DNA from: Salipiger thiooxidans
GTDB lineage: Bacteria > Pseudomonadota > Alphaproteobacteria > Rhodobacterales > Rhodobacteraceae
Direction of reading: 5' to 3'
NCBI RefSeq assembly: GCF_900102075.1
Contig: NZ_FNAV01000009.1
Coordinates: forward strand, 216,195-280,194
DNA length: 64,000 nucleotides
The translations under genes were made by a program, and so were the position numbers. Shown one piece after another: positions 35,017 to 44,871 of the stretch; within the stretch, counting starts at the first letter, position 1, and every line of letters begins with the position of its first letter. Under the pieces are notes generated by a model. It had not been told where the DNA came from, did not search any database, and worked only from the letters and a program-made list of their open reading frames with translations.

Positions 35017-35327
35017 GGGTCAGACCCTCCGTAGTCGCGAAGTGGCCGAGCGCGGATGCGCCGGCGATTTGCTTTGCGGCAGTGTCGCAAGAGCGGCGGC
35101 GCGGGAAAAGCCCCGTTGACGGCCCGCGCCTTCCTATGGGCTCTGCAGACCGTCAGACGCAAGAAAAATTGACCGAACGCACATTATTTGAGCGCGACAC
35201 TGCCCTTTCGGTCAATTCCGACCGATCACCACGCGGGCCATGACAACAGATACCGCTGTCCTCGCGGGGGCGATGTTGTAGAACCAGGACCGGGAAAGTG
35301 CCGTACAAAAGCAGGGAGAGCAGCAGC
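35017..35327. promoter_or_regulatory. divergent eutB/pcaB intergenic region with a large inverted repeat
   Basis: The 311-bp gap contains AATTGACCGAA (35167-35177) and its exact reverse complement TTCGGTCAATT (35207-35217), centred 40 bp apart. Each arm carries a -35-like TTGACC, one per strand, pointing inwards. A third related site, CCGACCGATCA, follows. Operator arms for a regulator, or overlapping divergent promoters, are both possible. I see no gene in the gap. Confidence 0.45.
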
Positions 35328-36380
35328 ATGAGCAGTAGCGTTTTCGAACACCCGTGGCTGTCGGGGCTGTTCACCGATCACAAGATGGCAAAGATCCTTT
35401 CGGCCGAGCGCCAGATCGCCCACATGCTGGCCTTCGAGGCCGCGTGGTCGCGCGCCTGCGGCGCCGTCGGGATCTTCGACCCCGACAAGGCCGAGGCCGC
35501 CGCCCGTGCCATCGAGTCCGCGCGCATCGACATGGCGGACCTGGCCGAGGGCATGGCGCAGGACGGCGTGCCGATCCCCCGCTTCGTGGCGCAGCTGCGC
35601 GCCGTTGCCCCGTCGGAGGCGCTGCACAAGGGCGCGACCTCGCAGGACGTGGTCGATACCGCGATGGTGATGGCGCTGGCCGAGGCCTCGAAGCTCCTGA
35701 TCGAGCGGATCGAGCAACTGACCCGCGCTCTGAGTGCGCTCGAGGCGCGCCACGGCGCCACCCCGCTGATGGGCCGGACGCGGATGCAGGCCGCGACCGA
35801 GATCACCGTCTCCGACAGGGTGCTGACCTGGATGCTGCCGCTCGCCGGCCACCGCGACCGGCTGTCGGTGCTGCGTGGGCTTGTCGAGAAGGTGCAGATC
35901 GGCGGCGCCTCGGGCGACCGCAAGGCGCTGGGCGACAAGGAGACCGAGGTCGTCGAACGCGTCGCCCTCGACCTCGGCCTCGCCCCGGCCAGGCGCAGCT
36001 GGCACGCGATGCGCGAGCCGATTGCCGAATACGCCTCGTTCCTGTCGCTGGTGACCGGCACGCTGGGCAAGATGGGTCAGGACGTGGCGCTGATGGCGCA
36101 GCAGGGGATTGACGAGATCGCGCTCTCGGGCGGCGGCGGCTCGTCGGCGATGCCGCACAAGCAGAACCCCGTCGCGGCCGAGCTGCTGGTGACGCTGGCG
36201 CGGTTCAACGCCACGCAGGTCAGCGCCATGCACCACGCGATGATCCACGAGCAGGAACGCTCGGGCGCGGCGTGGAGCCTTGAATGGATGGTGCTGCCGC
36301 AGATGCTGATGGCGACGGCGCGTTCGCTGGCCGTGGGCATCGAGCTCGTGGGCAAGATCACCCGGATCGGAACGGCCTGA
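35328..36380 (+). CDS. pcaB: 3-carboxy-cis,cis-muconate cycloisomerase
   Basis: This is a 350-residue enzyme of the fumarase/aspartase superfamily that cyclises 3-carboxymuconate to gamma-carboxymuconolactone in the protocatechuate branch. It carries the family signature GSSAMPHKQNP near residue 278 and an N-terminal ATSQDVVDTAMVM with the conserved His-like region (HKGATSQD). It is shorter than Pseudomonas PcaB (about 450) because the C-terminal extension is missing, which is usual in alphaproteobacteria. GGGAGAG supports ATG 35328. It stands alone rather than in the pcaDCHG operon 5 kb away. Confidence 0.93.
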   Translation: MSSSVFEHPWLSGLFTDHKMAKILSAERQIAHMLAFEAAWSRACGAVGIFDPDKAEAAARAIESARIDMADLAEGMAQDGVPIPRFVAQLRAVAPSEALHKGATSQDVVDTAMVMALAEASKLLIERIEQLTRALSALEARHGATPLMGRTRMQAATEITVSDRVLTWMLPLAGHRDRLSVLRGLVEKVQIGGASGDRKALGDKETEVVERVALDLGLAPARRSWHAMREPIAEYASFLSLVTGTLGKMGQDVALMAQQGIDEIALSGGGGSSAMPHKQNPVAAELLVTLARFNATQVSAMHHAMIHEQERSGAAWSLEWMVLPQMLMATARSLAVGIELVGKITRIGTA

Positions 36381-36396
36381 GCGCCTGAAAAGGGTC

Positions 36397-36420
36397 GAGG
36401 CCGCAGATCGCTGCGGCCTC
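36397..36420. terminator. bidirectional terminator between pcaB and pobA
   Basis: GAGGCCGCAG-ATCG-CTGCGGCCTC forms a perfect 10-bp stem with a 4-nt loop between the two convergent stop codons. Confidence 0.8.
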
Positions 36421-36440
36421 ATTCGCCTTGCCGGGGTCGG

Positions 36441-37619
36441 TCAGAACGGCAGGCCGATGTAGTTCTCGGCCAGATCCCGGCGCGCGGTTTCGGAATGCGC
36501 GAGGTGGTCCAGCGTCGCCCGGCGCATCTGCGCGGCAAAGGCGTCCTCGTCGTCGAAGCGGTGCAGCATCAGCGTCATCTGCCAGCTGAACCGCATCGCC
36601 TTCCAGATCCGCGACAGCGCCTTTTCGGAATAAGCGTCGATCCCCGCCGTTCCGCGCCCCGAAAGTGCCTCGATCAGCGCGTCGTGCAGGTAGTAGACGT
36701 CCGACGCCGCGAGGTTCAGCCCCTTGGCCCCGGTCGGCGGCACGATGTGGGCCGCGTCGCCCACGAGGAACAGGTTGCCCCAGCGCAGCGGCTCGGAGAC
36801 GAAGCTGCGCAGCGGCGCGATGGATTTCTCGATCGATGGCCCGGTGATCAGCCGCCCCGCCGCCTCCGAGGGGATCCGGCGGCTGAACTCGTCCCAGAAA
36901 CGCTGGTCCGACCAGTCCTCGACCTTGTCGGTCAGCGGCACCTGCACGTAGTAGCGCACGAGGTTCGAGTTGCGCATCGAGGCCAGCGCGAAGCCGTGGC
37001 GCGAGTTGGAATAGATCAGCTCGTCGTTCACCGGCGGCGTTTCCGACAGGATACCCAGCCAGCCAAACGGATAGACGCGCTCGAACTCCTGCCGCTTGTG
37101 CTCGGGGATGGTCTTGCGCGACACCCCGTGGAAGCCGTCGCATCCCGCGACATAGAGGCATTCCAGCCGCTTGCGGGTGCCGTCGTGGGTGAACTCCACC
37201 GCCGAGCGCGGCTGGTCGAGATCGAGGATCTCGACGTCGGACACCTCGTGCAGCACGGTGGTGCCCATCGCATCCTGCGCGGCGTAAAGATCGGCGGTCA
37301 CTTCGGTCTGGCCGTAGACCATGACCCGCTTGCCGGTGAGCTCGAGGAAGTCGATGTGCACCACGCGCTCGTCGTCGGTCATGTAGCAGCCGTCGTGCGG
37401 GATGCCCTCGCGCTGCATGCGCGCATCGACACCCGCCACCTGCAGAAGCTCGACCGTCCCCCACTCGAGGATGCCCGCGCGGATCCGCGACAGCACATGC
37501 GCGCGGGTGGAGCGTTCGAGGATCACCGTCTCGATCCCTGCCCGGTTGAGCAGCTGCGACAGCAAGAGCCCCGACGGCCCGCCGCCGATGATGGCGACCT
37601 GAGTGGTGAGTGTGGTCAT
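36441..37619 (-). CDS. pobA: 4-hydroxybenzoate 3-monooxygenase
   Basis: This is a 392-residue class A flavoprotein that hydroxylates 4-hydroxybenzoate to protocatechuate with NADPH and O2. It shows FAD motif IIGGGPSGLLLSQLL at residues 10-24, the substrate region SRIRAGILEWG, DGFHGVSR, and the second FAD motif GDAAHIVPPTGAKGLNLA. GGGAGGA before ATG 37619 decides the start over one 8 codons earlier. It is divergent from its AraC-type regulator and feeds the pca operon. Confidence 0.97.
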   Translation of the reverse strand: MTTLTTQVAIIGGGPSGLLLSQLLNRAGIETVILERSTRAHVLSRIRAGILEWGTVELLQVAGVDARMQREGIPHDGCYMTDDERVVHIDFLELTGKRVMVYGQTEVTADLYAAQDAMGTTVLHEVSDVEILDLDQPRSAVEFTHDGTRKRLECLYVAGCDGFHGVSRKTIPEHKRQEFERVYPFGWLGILSETPPVNDELIYSNSRHGFALASMRNSNLVRYYVQVPLTDKVEDWSDQRFWDEFSRRIPSEAAGRLITGPSIEKSIAPLRSFVSEPLRWGNLFLVGDAAHIVPPTGAKGLNLAASDVYYLHDALIEALSGRGTAGIDAYSEKALSRIWKAMRFSWQMTLMLHRFDDEDAFAAQMRRATLDHLAHSETARRDLAENYIGLPF

Positions 37620-37675
37620 GCGCGAATCCTCCCGTTTACGCATTGCAGATTAGCTCTGCGCGGGCGCGGAACGAA

Positions 37676-37710
37676 TGGACCAGGGCGACATTGGATGGTA
37701 CAATTCATGC
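37676..37710 (+). promoter_or_regulatory. pobR promoter, apparently for a leaderless transcript
   Basis: TGGACC (37676-37681), a 17-bp spacer and TACAAT (37699-37704) precede the ATG at 37711 by 6 bp. Transcription would start at or next to the A of the start codon. No ribosome binding site is seen before the ATG. Confidence 0.45.
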
Positions 37711-38580
37711 ATGCACGAAACGGCGCATATTCCCATCTTCAACCTCTTCGGAGAAACCACGGCCTTTCCGGACGTGATCCATTGCGAGGCGGTATTCGAC
37801 CGCGCCGGGCTGCATGACTGGGTGATCACCCCGCACCGCCACGGGCAGATGGCGCAGATCTTCCAGATCGTCTCGGGCGCCGCGAAGGTGACGCTGGATG
37901 GCGGCTCGGAGCGCCTTGAATCCGGGGGCTATCTCTTCGTTCCGCCGCAGATCGTGCACGGGTTCGAATTCACCCGCGGGACCGAGGGGATGGTGCTGTC
38001 GATGCCCTCTCCCGTGGTCTCGAGGCTCGGCCCCAAGACGCCGGCGCTGGCGGACTGGCTCGGCGCGCCACAGCGCGGCCGGGTCAGCGACGCGGCGGGC
38101 GCGTTGCTGCAGGAGATCGCGCGCTGCTACGCGGCACATGGTACGTTTCGCGCGCAGCGTCTGGTGGCCCTGACCCACGCCGCGTTGGCCACCCTCGCCG
38201 ATGAGGGCAGCGCCGGCCGGAGCGCGGCGCGCGACGCCGGTGGCCAGATGCAGCGGCTCGACGCGCTGATCGCCGAGCGTCTGGCACAGGGCTGGAGCGC
38301 GCGCGACTACGCCTCGGCGCTGCATGTCACCACCGGGCACCTCAACCGCATCGTGCGCAGCGCCGCGGGGATGAGCCTCACCGCCTATCTCGAGACCGCG
38401 GTGATGACCGAGGCCTGCCGCCTCATCGCCTTCACCCGGCTGCCGGTGGCCGAGGTCGGCTACCGTCTTGGCTACGCCGACCCGCCCTATTTCTCGCGCC
38501 GTTTCCGCGCCCGCATGGGCGAGACGCCAAGCGCCTATCGCGCGCGGGTGTCGGGCGAGCGCGCGGCGGGCGAAGGATAA
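37711..38580 (+). CDS. pobR: AraC family activator of pobA
   Basis: This is a 289-residue AraC/XylS regulator: an N-terminal cupin sensor (about 10-110; HRHGQMAQIFQIVSG) and a C-terminal double helix-turn-helix (ARDYASALHVTTGHLNRIV and VAEVGYRLGYADPPYFSRRF). AraC-type PobR proteins respond to 4-hydroxybenzoate and activate pobA, which lies divergently 91 bp away. The assignment rests on this arrangement and architecture. An in-frame ATG/TTG further upstream is less likely, given the promoter position. Confidence 0.85.
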   Translation: MHETAHIPIFNLFGETTAFPDVIHCEAVFDRAGLHDWVITPHRHGQMAQIFQIVSGAAKVTLDGGSERLESGGYLFVPPQIVHGFEFTRGTEGMVLSMPSPVVSRLGPKTPALADWLGAPQRGRVSDAAGALLQEIARCYAAHGTFRAQRLVALTHAALATLADEGSAGRSAARDAGGQMQRLDALIAERLAQGWSARDYASALHVTTGHLNRIVRSAAGMSLTAYLETAVMTEACRLIAFTRLPVAEVGYRLGYADPPYFSRRFRARMGETPSAYRARVSGERAAGEG

Positions 38581-38583
38581 GGC

Positions 38584-39420
38584 TCAGGCCGCCTGCGGCA
38601 GCCCGAGGATGCTGCGTGCGGTCCGCCAGTCGGCGACGGGACGCTCGTAGCGGTCGCAAAGCTCGGCGGCGCGGCGCACCAGCGCGGCGTTCGATGGCGC
38701 CAGCGTGTCGCGGTCGATCCGGACATTGTCCTCAAGCCCGGTGCGGGCATGACCGCCGGCCGAGATCGCCCAGTCGTTGAGGACGATCTGGTTGGGCCCG
38801 ATCCCCGCCGCGCACCACGCCGCATCCTCGCCGAAGAGCCGCTTCACCGTGTGGATGTAGTAGTCGAAGACCGCGCGGTCGGCGGGCATGGCGTTCTTCA
38901 CGCCCATGACGAACTGGACGTAGGGACGCGCCGCGATCTGGCCCGCCTGCCACATCGCGTGCGCCCTGAGGATATGGCTCAGGTCGAAGGCCTCGATCTC
39001 GGGCTTGACGCCGTATTCGATCATCTCCGAGGCCAGCCAGTCGACCAGGTCGGGCGGGTTCTCGTAGACCCGCGTCGGGAAGTTGTTCGAGCCCACCGAG
39101 AGCGAGGCCATGTCGGGCTTCAGCGGCAACATGCCGCCGCGCGCCTGCCCAGCCCCCGAGCGCCCGCCGGTCGAGAGCTGCACGATGATGCCGGGACAAT
39201 GCTGGCGCAGCCCCTCGAGCAGACGCCCGAAGCGCTCGGGATCCGAGGTCGGCTTGCCCTCGTCGTCACGCACGTGACAATGCGCGATGGTGGCCCCGGC
39301 CTCGAACGCCTCCTGCGTGCTTTCGATCTGCTCCGAAATGGTGATCGGAACCGCCGGGTTGTTGTTCTTGGTCGGCAGAGAGCCGGTGATCGCGACGCAG
39401 ATGATGCAGGGTTTCGACAT
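38584..39420 (-). CDS. beta-keto acid cleavage enzyme (BKACE, DUF849)
   Basis: This is a 278-residue BKACE-family TIM barrel. Zinc ligands are His47 and His49 in IAHCHVRDD; ATMSKP and SLSVGSNNFP are further family stretches. BKACEs condense a beta-keto acid with acetyl-CoA to give acetoacetate and a new acyl-CoA. As the last gene of pcaDCHG-BKACE, the likely substrate is beta-ketoadipate, giving acetoacetate and succinyl-CoA. That would be an alternative to PcaIJ/PcaF, also encoded in this window. GGAGGAG precedes ATG 39420. Confidence 0.88.
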   Translation of the reverse strand: MSKPCIICVAITGSLPTKNNNPAVPITISEQIESTQEAFEAGATIAHCHVRDDEGKPTSDPERFGRLLEGLRQHCPGIIVQLSTGGRSGAGQARGGMLPLKPDMASLSVGSNNFPTRVYENPPDLVDWLASEMIEYGVKPEIEAFDLSHILRAHAMWQAGQIAARPYVQFVMGVKNAMPADRAVFDYYIHTVKRLFGEDAAWCAAGIGPNQIVLNDWAISAGGHARTGLEDNVRIDRDTLAPSNAALVRRAAELCDRYERPVADWRTARSILGLPQAA

Positions 39421-39471
39421 GGTAGCTCCTCCCGAAAGGCCCCACCCCGGCACCGGGATGGGGCGAGATCG

Positions 39472-40164
39472 TCAGATATCGAAGAACACGGTCTCGTTCT
39501 CGCCCTGAAGGCGGATGTCGAAGCGGTAGACCACCTTGCCGTCCCGCTCGCTGCGCTTGGCGATGAGCGTCGGGCGGCGGTTCTGCCACTCGATGAGGTT
39601 CAGCACCGGGTCCTTGGCGTTGGCCTCGGCCTCGTCGTCGAAATAGACCCGGGTGTTGAGCCCGATATTAATGCCGCGCGCGACGATCCAGAGGTTGATG
39701 TGAGGCGCCATGTCCTCATGCGCCTCGTCGGCGCGGCCGAGCCAGTCGCCACCCGCATTGGCGGGTTCGTGCAGCGGGCCGGTGCCGAGCTTGCGGCGGG
39801 CCTTCACCGGACCCGGCTTGACGGTGTCGAAGCCCCATTCGCCGGTCTCGAAATCGGTGATGACCCGGCCCCAGCCGCGGAAGCCGTCCTCGACGTCGCA
39901 CTCGGACTCGGGGTGCGCGTAGACGCCCGAGGCATTGGCCTGCCACGCCTCGATCAGCACGTCCTTCACCGGGTTGCCGGTGCCGTCGATGACCACGCCC
40001 TCGACGCGGATGCGCTCTCCGGCGGCGTTGGGACCGGCGATGTCCCAGCCCAGTTCGCTGCGGTAGATGTCAAAGCCCGCGGCCCCCGGCGCAAGGCCGA
40101 TATGGACGTAAGGACCGGCGGTCTGAGAAGGCGTTTCCTTCAGGTAATCAAGATTTTGTGCCAT
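39472..40164 (-). CDS. pcaG: protocatechuate 3,4-dioxygenase alpha subunit
   Basis: This is the 230-residue alpha subunit of the intradiol ring-cleavage dioxygenase. It has the same fold as PcaH but lacks the four iron ligands, as expected. Marks are PSQTAGPYVHIGLAP at the start, LIEAWQANASGVYAHP and HINLWIVARGI. It lines the active site shared with the beta subunit. It follows pcaH by 27 bp. Confidence 0.97.
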   Translation of the reverse strand: MAQNLDYLKETPSQTAGPYVHIGLAPGAAGFDIYRSELGWDIAGPNAAGERIRVEGVVIDGTGNPVKDVLIEAWQANASGVYAHPESECDVEDGFRGWGRVITDFETGEWGFDTVKPGPVKARRKLGTGPLHEPANAGGDWLGRADEAHEDMAPHINLWIVARGINIGLNTRVYFDDEAEANAKDPVLNLIEWQNRRPTLIAKRSERDGKVVYRFDIRLQGENETVFFDI

Positions 40165-40191
40165 GGAATTGATCCTTTCCCCGACCTTGCC

Positions 40192-41292
<1,101 letters not shown>

Positions 41293-41300
<8 letters not shown>

Positions 41301-42081
41301 GGCCGATCTCCTTCAGAAATTGCGTGAGGATGGTCGCGTAAGCATCTGGCTTTTCTACACAAGGCAGATGACCCGCCGCCTCGATCACCTCGAGCCGCGC
41401 GCCCGCGATCAGGTCGATGGTGCCCTTGACCAACTCCGGCGGGCTGGCGCCGTCATCGGCCCCCGCGATGCCCAGGACCGGCAGGCCGAGCCCGGCGGTC
41501 GAGGCCGCGAGGTCGGTGCCCGCGATGGCGGCGCAGCAGCCGAGATAGCCCTCCTGCGGGGTGCGGATCATCATGTTGCGCCAGGCCGGAAGTTCGTCGG
41601 ATGCACGGAAGGCGGGCGCGAACCAGCGCTCCATCACCGCGTCGGCGATGCTTGCGAGGCCTCCGTCGCGGATCGCCTGCATCCGGGTCTGCCACATCCC
41701 GGCCTCGCCCATCTTGGCGGCGGTGTTCGACAGCACCAGCCCGCGCAGCAGGCCGGGACGGCGCGCCGCCAGCCCCTGCCCGATCATGCCGCCGATGGAG
41801 AGCCCGACGAAGACCGGCGCCTCAAGCGCCAGCGCATCGATCAGCGCCTCGGCGTCCGAGACCAGTGTTTCCATGTCATAGGGCGCCTCGGGGCAGCCGC
41901 TGAGCCCGTGGCCGCGCAGATCGAAGCGGATGAAGCGCAGCCCCTCCGGCAGCAGCGGCAGCAGCGCGTCCCAGAGCCGCAGATCGGTGCCGAGCGAGTT
42001 GGCGAAGACCACCGGCCGCCCGGCGGGATCGCCGTCCTCACGCCAGTGCAACGCGATGCCGTTTGCCTCGAGAACCTGCAT
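41293..42081 (-). CDS. pcaD: 3-oxoadipate enol-lactonase
   Basis: This is a 262-residue alpha/beta hydrolase. The nucleophile Ser is in FVGLSIGGMIGQG, the acid in LGIAGADDG, and the His in EAAGHLPCVEKP. It hydrolyses the enol-lactone to beta-ketoadipate. It is the first gene of the pcaDCHG-BKACE operon and is divergent from pcaQ. Confidence 0.96.
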
Positions 42082-42228
42082 GACTGCCCCCCTTGCCGTG
42101 GAGGCGCCGTGGTGCCTCCGTCTTCTCCCGGCCCGCGTGGGCCGCCTCGGTCACAGGTTACACATATTGATTGCCCCAAGTAAAATGAGATATATGCCGG
42201 AATACTTAACCCGAATGGAAAGCATCCC
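42082..42228. promoter_or_regulatory. pcaD/pcaQ divergent control region
   Basis: This 147-bp AT-richer gap carries half-sites GGTTA (42156-42160) and TTAACC (42206-42211). The published PcaQ box has the form ATAACC-N4-GGTTAA, with half-sites facing inwards. Here they face outwards and are 45 bp apart, so a standard box is not visible, although PcaQ is expected to act here. Confidence 0.4.
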
Positions 42229-43143
42229 GTGCTCGATACCCGCATCAAGTTCCGGCATATCCAGAGCTTCGTCGAGATCGTGCGGCAGAAGAGCCTCAAG
42301 CGCGCCTCCGAGCAGCTCTTCGTCACCCAGCCCGCGATCTCGAAGACGTTGCGCGAGCTGGAAGAGATCCTCGGCCACCCGCTGCTGACCCGCAACCGCG
42401 CCGGCATCGCGCTGACGCCGCAGGGCGAGGTTTTCCTGCATTTCGCCGAGATGAGCCTTGCCGCGCTGCGCCAGGGCATCGCCGGCGTCGAGGAACTCGG
42501 CCGACAGGGCAGCACCTCGTTCACCGTGGGCTCGCTGCCCTCGGTTGCGGCGCGGCTGATGCCGCTGGTCACCGAGGAGTTCCTCGAGCGCGCGCCCGAC
42601 GTGACGCTGCGGATCATCGACGGCCCGCACGGCTATCTCATTGACCTGCTGCGGCGCGGGCATATCGACCTGGTGATCGGCCGGCTGGGGGCGCCGGACA
42701 CGATGCAGAACATCTCATTCACGCAGCTTTACAACGAGCATCTCGATTTCGTCGTGCGTCCCGGTCACCCGCTGCTGGCGCAGCCCGACATCCGACGCAT
42801 CGCCGACTGGCCGGTGATTTTCCCGCCCGAGGGCGCGGCGATCCGGGCGCTGGCGGAAAGGGTTCTGATCGCGCACGGGGTCGGTGCGCTGCCTCGGCGG
42901 CTCGAAACCGTTTCGGGCGCCTTCGGGCGGCGCTACGTGCCGAATTCGGACGCGGTGTGGATCATCTCGGCAGGCGTGGTCGCGAAGGAAATCGCCGACG
43001 GCCAGCTTGCCCGCCTGCCCTTCGACACCGCGATCTCGAACGGGCCGGTGGGGCTCATGGCCCGCCCCGACGAGGCCGCGCCACCCTCAGCCCAGATCTT
43101 CCGGCTCGCGGTGGCCTCGGCGGTGGAACAGCTCGGGCTCTGA
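42229..43143 (+). CDS. pcaQ: LysR family activator of the pca operon
   Basis: This is a 304-residue LysR regulator: N-terminal winged helix (SLKRASEQLFVTQPAISKTL, about 21-40) and a C-terminal inducer domain (about 95-300, with SLPSVAARLMPLV). PcaQ proteins respond to beta-carboxymuconate or related intermediates and activate pcaDCHG. Divergent position next to pcaD supports the name. The start is GTG 42229. Confidence 0.93.
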   Translation: MLDTRIKFRHIQSFVEIVRQKSLKRASEQLFVTQPAISKTLRELEEILGHPLLTRNRAGIALTPQGEVFLHFAEMSLAALRQGIAGVEELGRQGSTSFTVGSLPSVAARLMPLVTEEFLERAPDVTLRIIDGPHGYLIDLLRRGHIDLVIGRLGAPDTMQNISFTQLYNEHLDFVVRPGHPLLAQPDIRRIADWPVIFPPEGAAIRALAERVLIAHGVGALPRRLETVSGAFGRRYVPNSDAVWIISAGVVAKEIADGQLARLPFDTAISNGPVGLMARPDEAAPPSAQIFRLAVASAVEQLGL

Positions 43144-43160
43144 GGCCCGGAACCGAGGGC

Positions 43161-43826
43161 TCAGGTCGGATCGAAGCTTTCGGGCCGCGCCAGCACCGAG
43201 CACAGGATGCTGCGCACCGCGGTCCGGCGGAGCAGGTCCTGCCCGTCTTCCTCGAAGAGCGTGGTGCCGAAGTTCGTCGAGAAGGTGGCCCGGTTCGCCA
43301 CGTTGAACACGCTGAGCGCCGAGATCTGCCAGTGGAGCGCCAGCGCCGAGACGTCGTCGCGGAATACGCCGGACTCGCGCCCGGCCTGGCAGATGCGCTC
43401 GACCACGCCGATCGCGCGCATGTTCTGGTCGTGCAGGCGCTTCATCTTCTCCATGTGCCGCGCCTCGTGCACGTTCTCGATCATCACGAGCCGGATGAAC
43501 TCGGGGTTGCTGCGGTGGTGGTCGAAGGTGAACTCGATCAGCCGGCGCAGCGCCTGCTCCGGCGGCAGCCCCTCGAGATCTAGCTCGGCCTCGCCCGCGC
43601 GGACCTCGGAGTAGCAGTCCTCGAGCACCGCCTCGTAGAGCGATTGCTTGTCGCCGAAGTAGTAGAAGATCATCCGCTTCGAGGTCTTCGTCCCCGCCGC
43701 GATGTCCTCGATTCGCGTCCCCGACAGCCCTCGCCGCGCAAATTCGGCCCGCGCCACGCGCAGGATGTCCGACCGCACGGCCTCGGGGTTCTGCTTCCAA
43801 CTCCGCGGTTTGCTTGCTTTTTCCAT
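43161..43826 (-). CDS. TetR family regulator
   Basis: This is a 221-residue TetR regulator: helix-turn-helix GTRIEDIAAGTKTSKRMIFYYF at about 36-57, and a C-terminal TetR_C-like ligand domain. It is divergent from the shikimate dehydrogenase gene, so repression of the quinate/shikimate module is likely. No quinate-responsive TetR is named with certainty from this sequence. It is convergent with pcaQ, with 17 bp between the stop codons. Confidence 0.9.
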   Translation of the reverse strand: MEKASKPRSWKQNPEAVRSDILRVARAEFARRGLSGTRIEDIAAGTKTSKRMIFYYFGDKQSLYEAVLEDCYSEVRAGEAELDLEGLPPEQALRRLIEFTFDHHRSNPEFIRLVMIENVHEARHMEKMKRLHDQNMRAIGVVERICQAGRESGVFRDDVSALALHWQISALSVFNVANRATFSTNFGTTLFEEDGQDLLRRTAVRSILCSVLARPESFDPT

Positions 43827-43865
43827 GGCTGTTCCCCGGTCTCCTCTGACCTCAATCCTACAGTT

Positions 43866-43912
43866 TTAACCCGCTGGTTCAATTGTCTTGACGAAATTAA
43901 CTGCACGGTTCA
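43866..43912 (+). promoter_or_regulatory. two palindromic operators flanking a promoter of the shikimate module
   Basis: TTAACCCGCTGGTTCA (43866-43881) and TTAACTGCACGGTTCA (43897-43912) share TTAAC-N5-GGTTCA and start 31 bp apart, three helical turns. A -35-like TTGACG lies between them at 43888-43893. The first copy matches the PcaQ box ATAACC-N4-GGTTAA at 10 of 12 defined positions. Either TetR or PcaQ could bind. Confidence 0.55.
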
Positions 43913-43954
43913 TTGTCGCATCCCATCAGACAGCGCCAAGGGGAGGAGGCCGGT

Positions 43955-44824
43955 TTGGAAATCGCATCCGCACGGGAAGACAGCCTGCTCGCCGGTCTCA
44001 TCGGCCGGGGCATCCAGCTTTCCCGCACGCCCCTGATGCAGATGGCCGAGGCCCGCGCACAGGGGCTCTTCACGGTCTACAAGAAGCTCGACATGGACGC
44101 GCCGGAGCGCGCCGAGATGACGCTGCCCGCCATGGTGGACGCGGCCGAAGCCGCGGGCTTCGACGGGCTCAACATCACCTACCCGTTCAAGATCGAGGTC
44201 ATCGGCCTGCTCGACGAGCTGAGCGACAACGCCCGCGCGGTGGGCGCCGTGAACACCGTGGTGTTCCGCGACGGGCAGCGCATCGGCCACAACACCGATC
44301 TCTGGGGATTTGCCGAAAGCTTCCGCCGCGGGCTCGAGGGGGCGGATACCCGCCACGCGGTGCTGCTCGGCGCCGGTGGTGCCGGTGTTGCGGTGGCCCA
44401 TGCGCTGGCCGATTGCGGGGTGAAGGCGCTCACGATCTTCGACACCGACGCCGCCCGGGCCGAGGCGCTGGCCGCGCTCGTCGCCGGCAACCGCCCCGGC
44501 TGCAAGACCCGCGCGACCACCGATCTGGCGGCGCTCTTCGCCGCCGACCGGCCCTGCGGCATCGTCAACGCCACCCCCATGGGGATGGCCAAGCTGCCCG
44601 GCATGGCCATCGACGCGGATCTCATCGCGCCCGACATGTGGGTTGCCGACATCGTTTATTTCCCGCTGGAGACCCAGCTCATCAGCACCGCGCGCGCCAG
44701 GGGCTGCCGGGTGCTGCCGGGCTCGGGCATGGCCGTCTACCAGGCCGTGCGCGCCTTCGAGCTCTTCACCGGCCGCCCGGCCGATCCGAACCGGATGAAG
44801 GCGACCTTCGACGTCTTCGACTAG
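43955..44824 (+). CDS. shikimate/quinate dehydrogenase
   Basis: This is a 289-residue NAD(P)-dependent dehydrogenase of the AroE/YdiB family. Substrate site: GIQLSRTPLMQ and NITYPFKIEV with the catalytic Lys. Nucleotide site: LLGAGGAGVAVAHAL. C-terminal: GSGMAVYQAVRAFELFTG. It interconverts shikimate or quinate and the dehydro forms. Clustering with a TRAP importer and dehydroshikimate dehydratase points to catabolism, not aromatic amino-acid synthesis. The start chosen is TTG 43955, because GGGGAGGAGG lies 5-8 nt before it; a TTG 14 codons earlier overlaps the operator. Confidence 0.88.
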   Translation: MEIASAREDSLLAGLIGRGIQLSRTPLMQMAEARAQGLFTVYKKLDMDAPERAEMTLPAMVDAAEAAGFDGLNITYPFKIEVIGLLDELSDNARAVGAVNTVVFRDGQRIGHNTDLWGFAESFRRGLEGADTRHAVLLGAGGAGVAVAHALADCGVKALTIFDTDAARAEALAALVAGNRPGCKTRATTDLAALFAADRPCGIVNATPMGMAKLPGMAIDADLIAPDMWVADIVYFPLETQLISTARARGCRVLPGSGMAVYQAVRAFELFTGRPADPNRMKATFDVFD

Positions 44825-44871
44825 ACTTCGCCCGCCCCCGCGGGCAACTCGTAACGCAAAGGGAGGACAAC

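Noticed and set aside
42082..42228. Standard PcaQ box between pcaD and pcaQ
   Set aside because: Half-sites are present but face outwards and are 45 bp apart; no ATAACC-N4-GGTTAA arrangement could be found.
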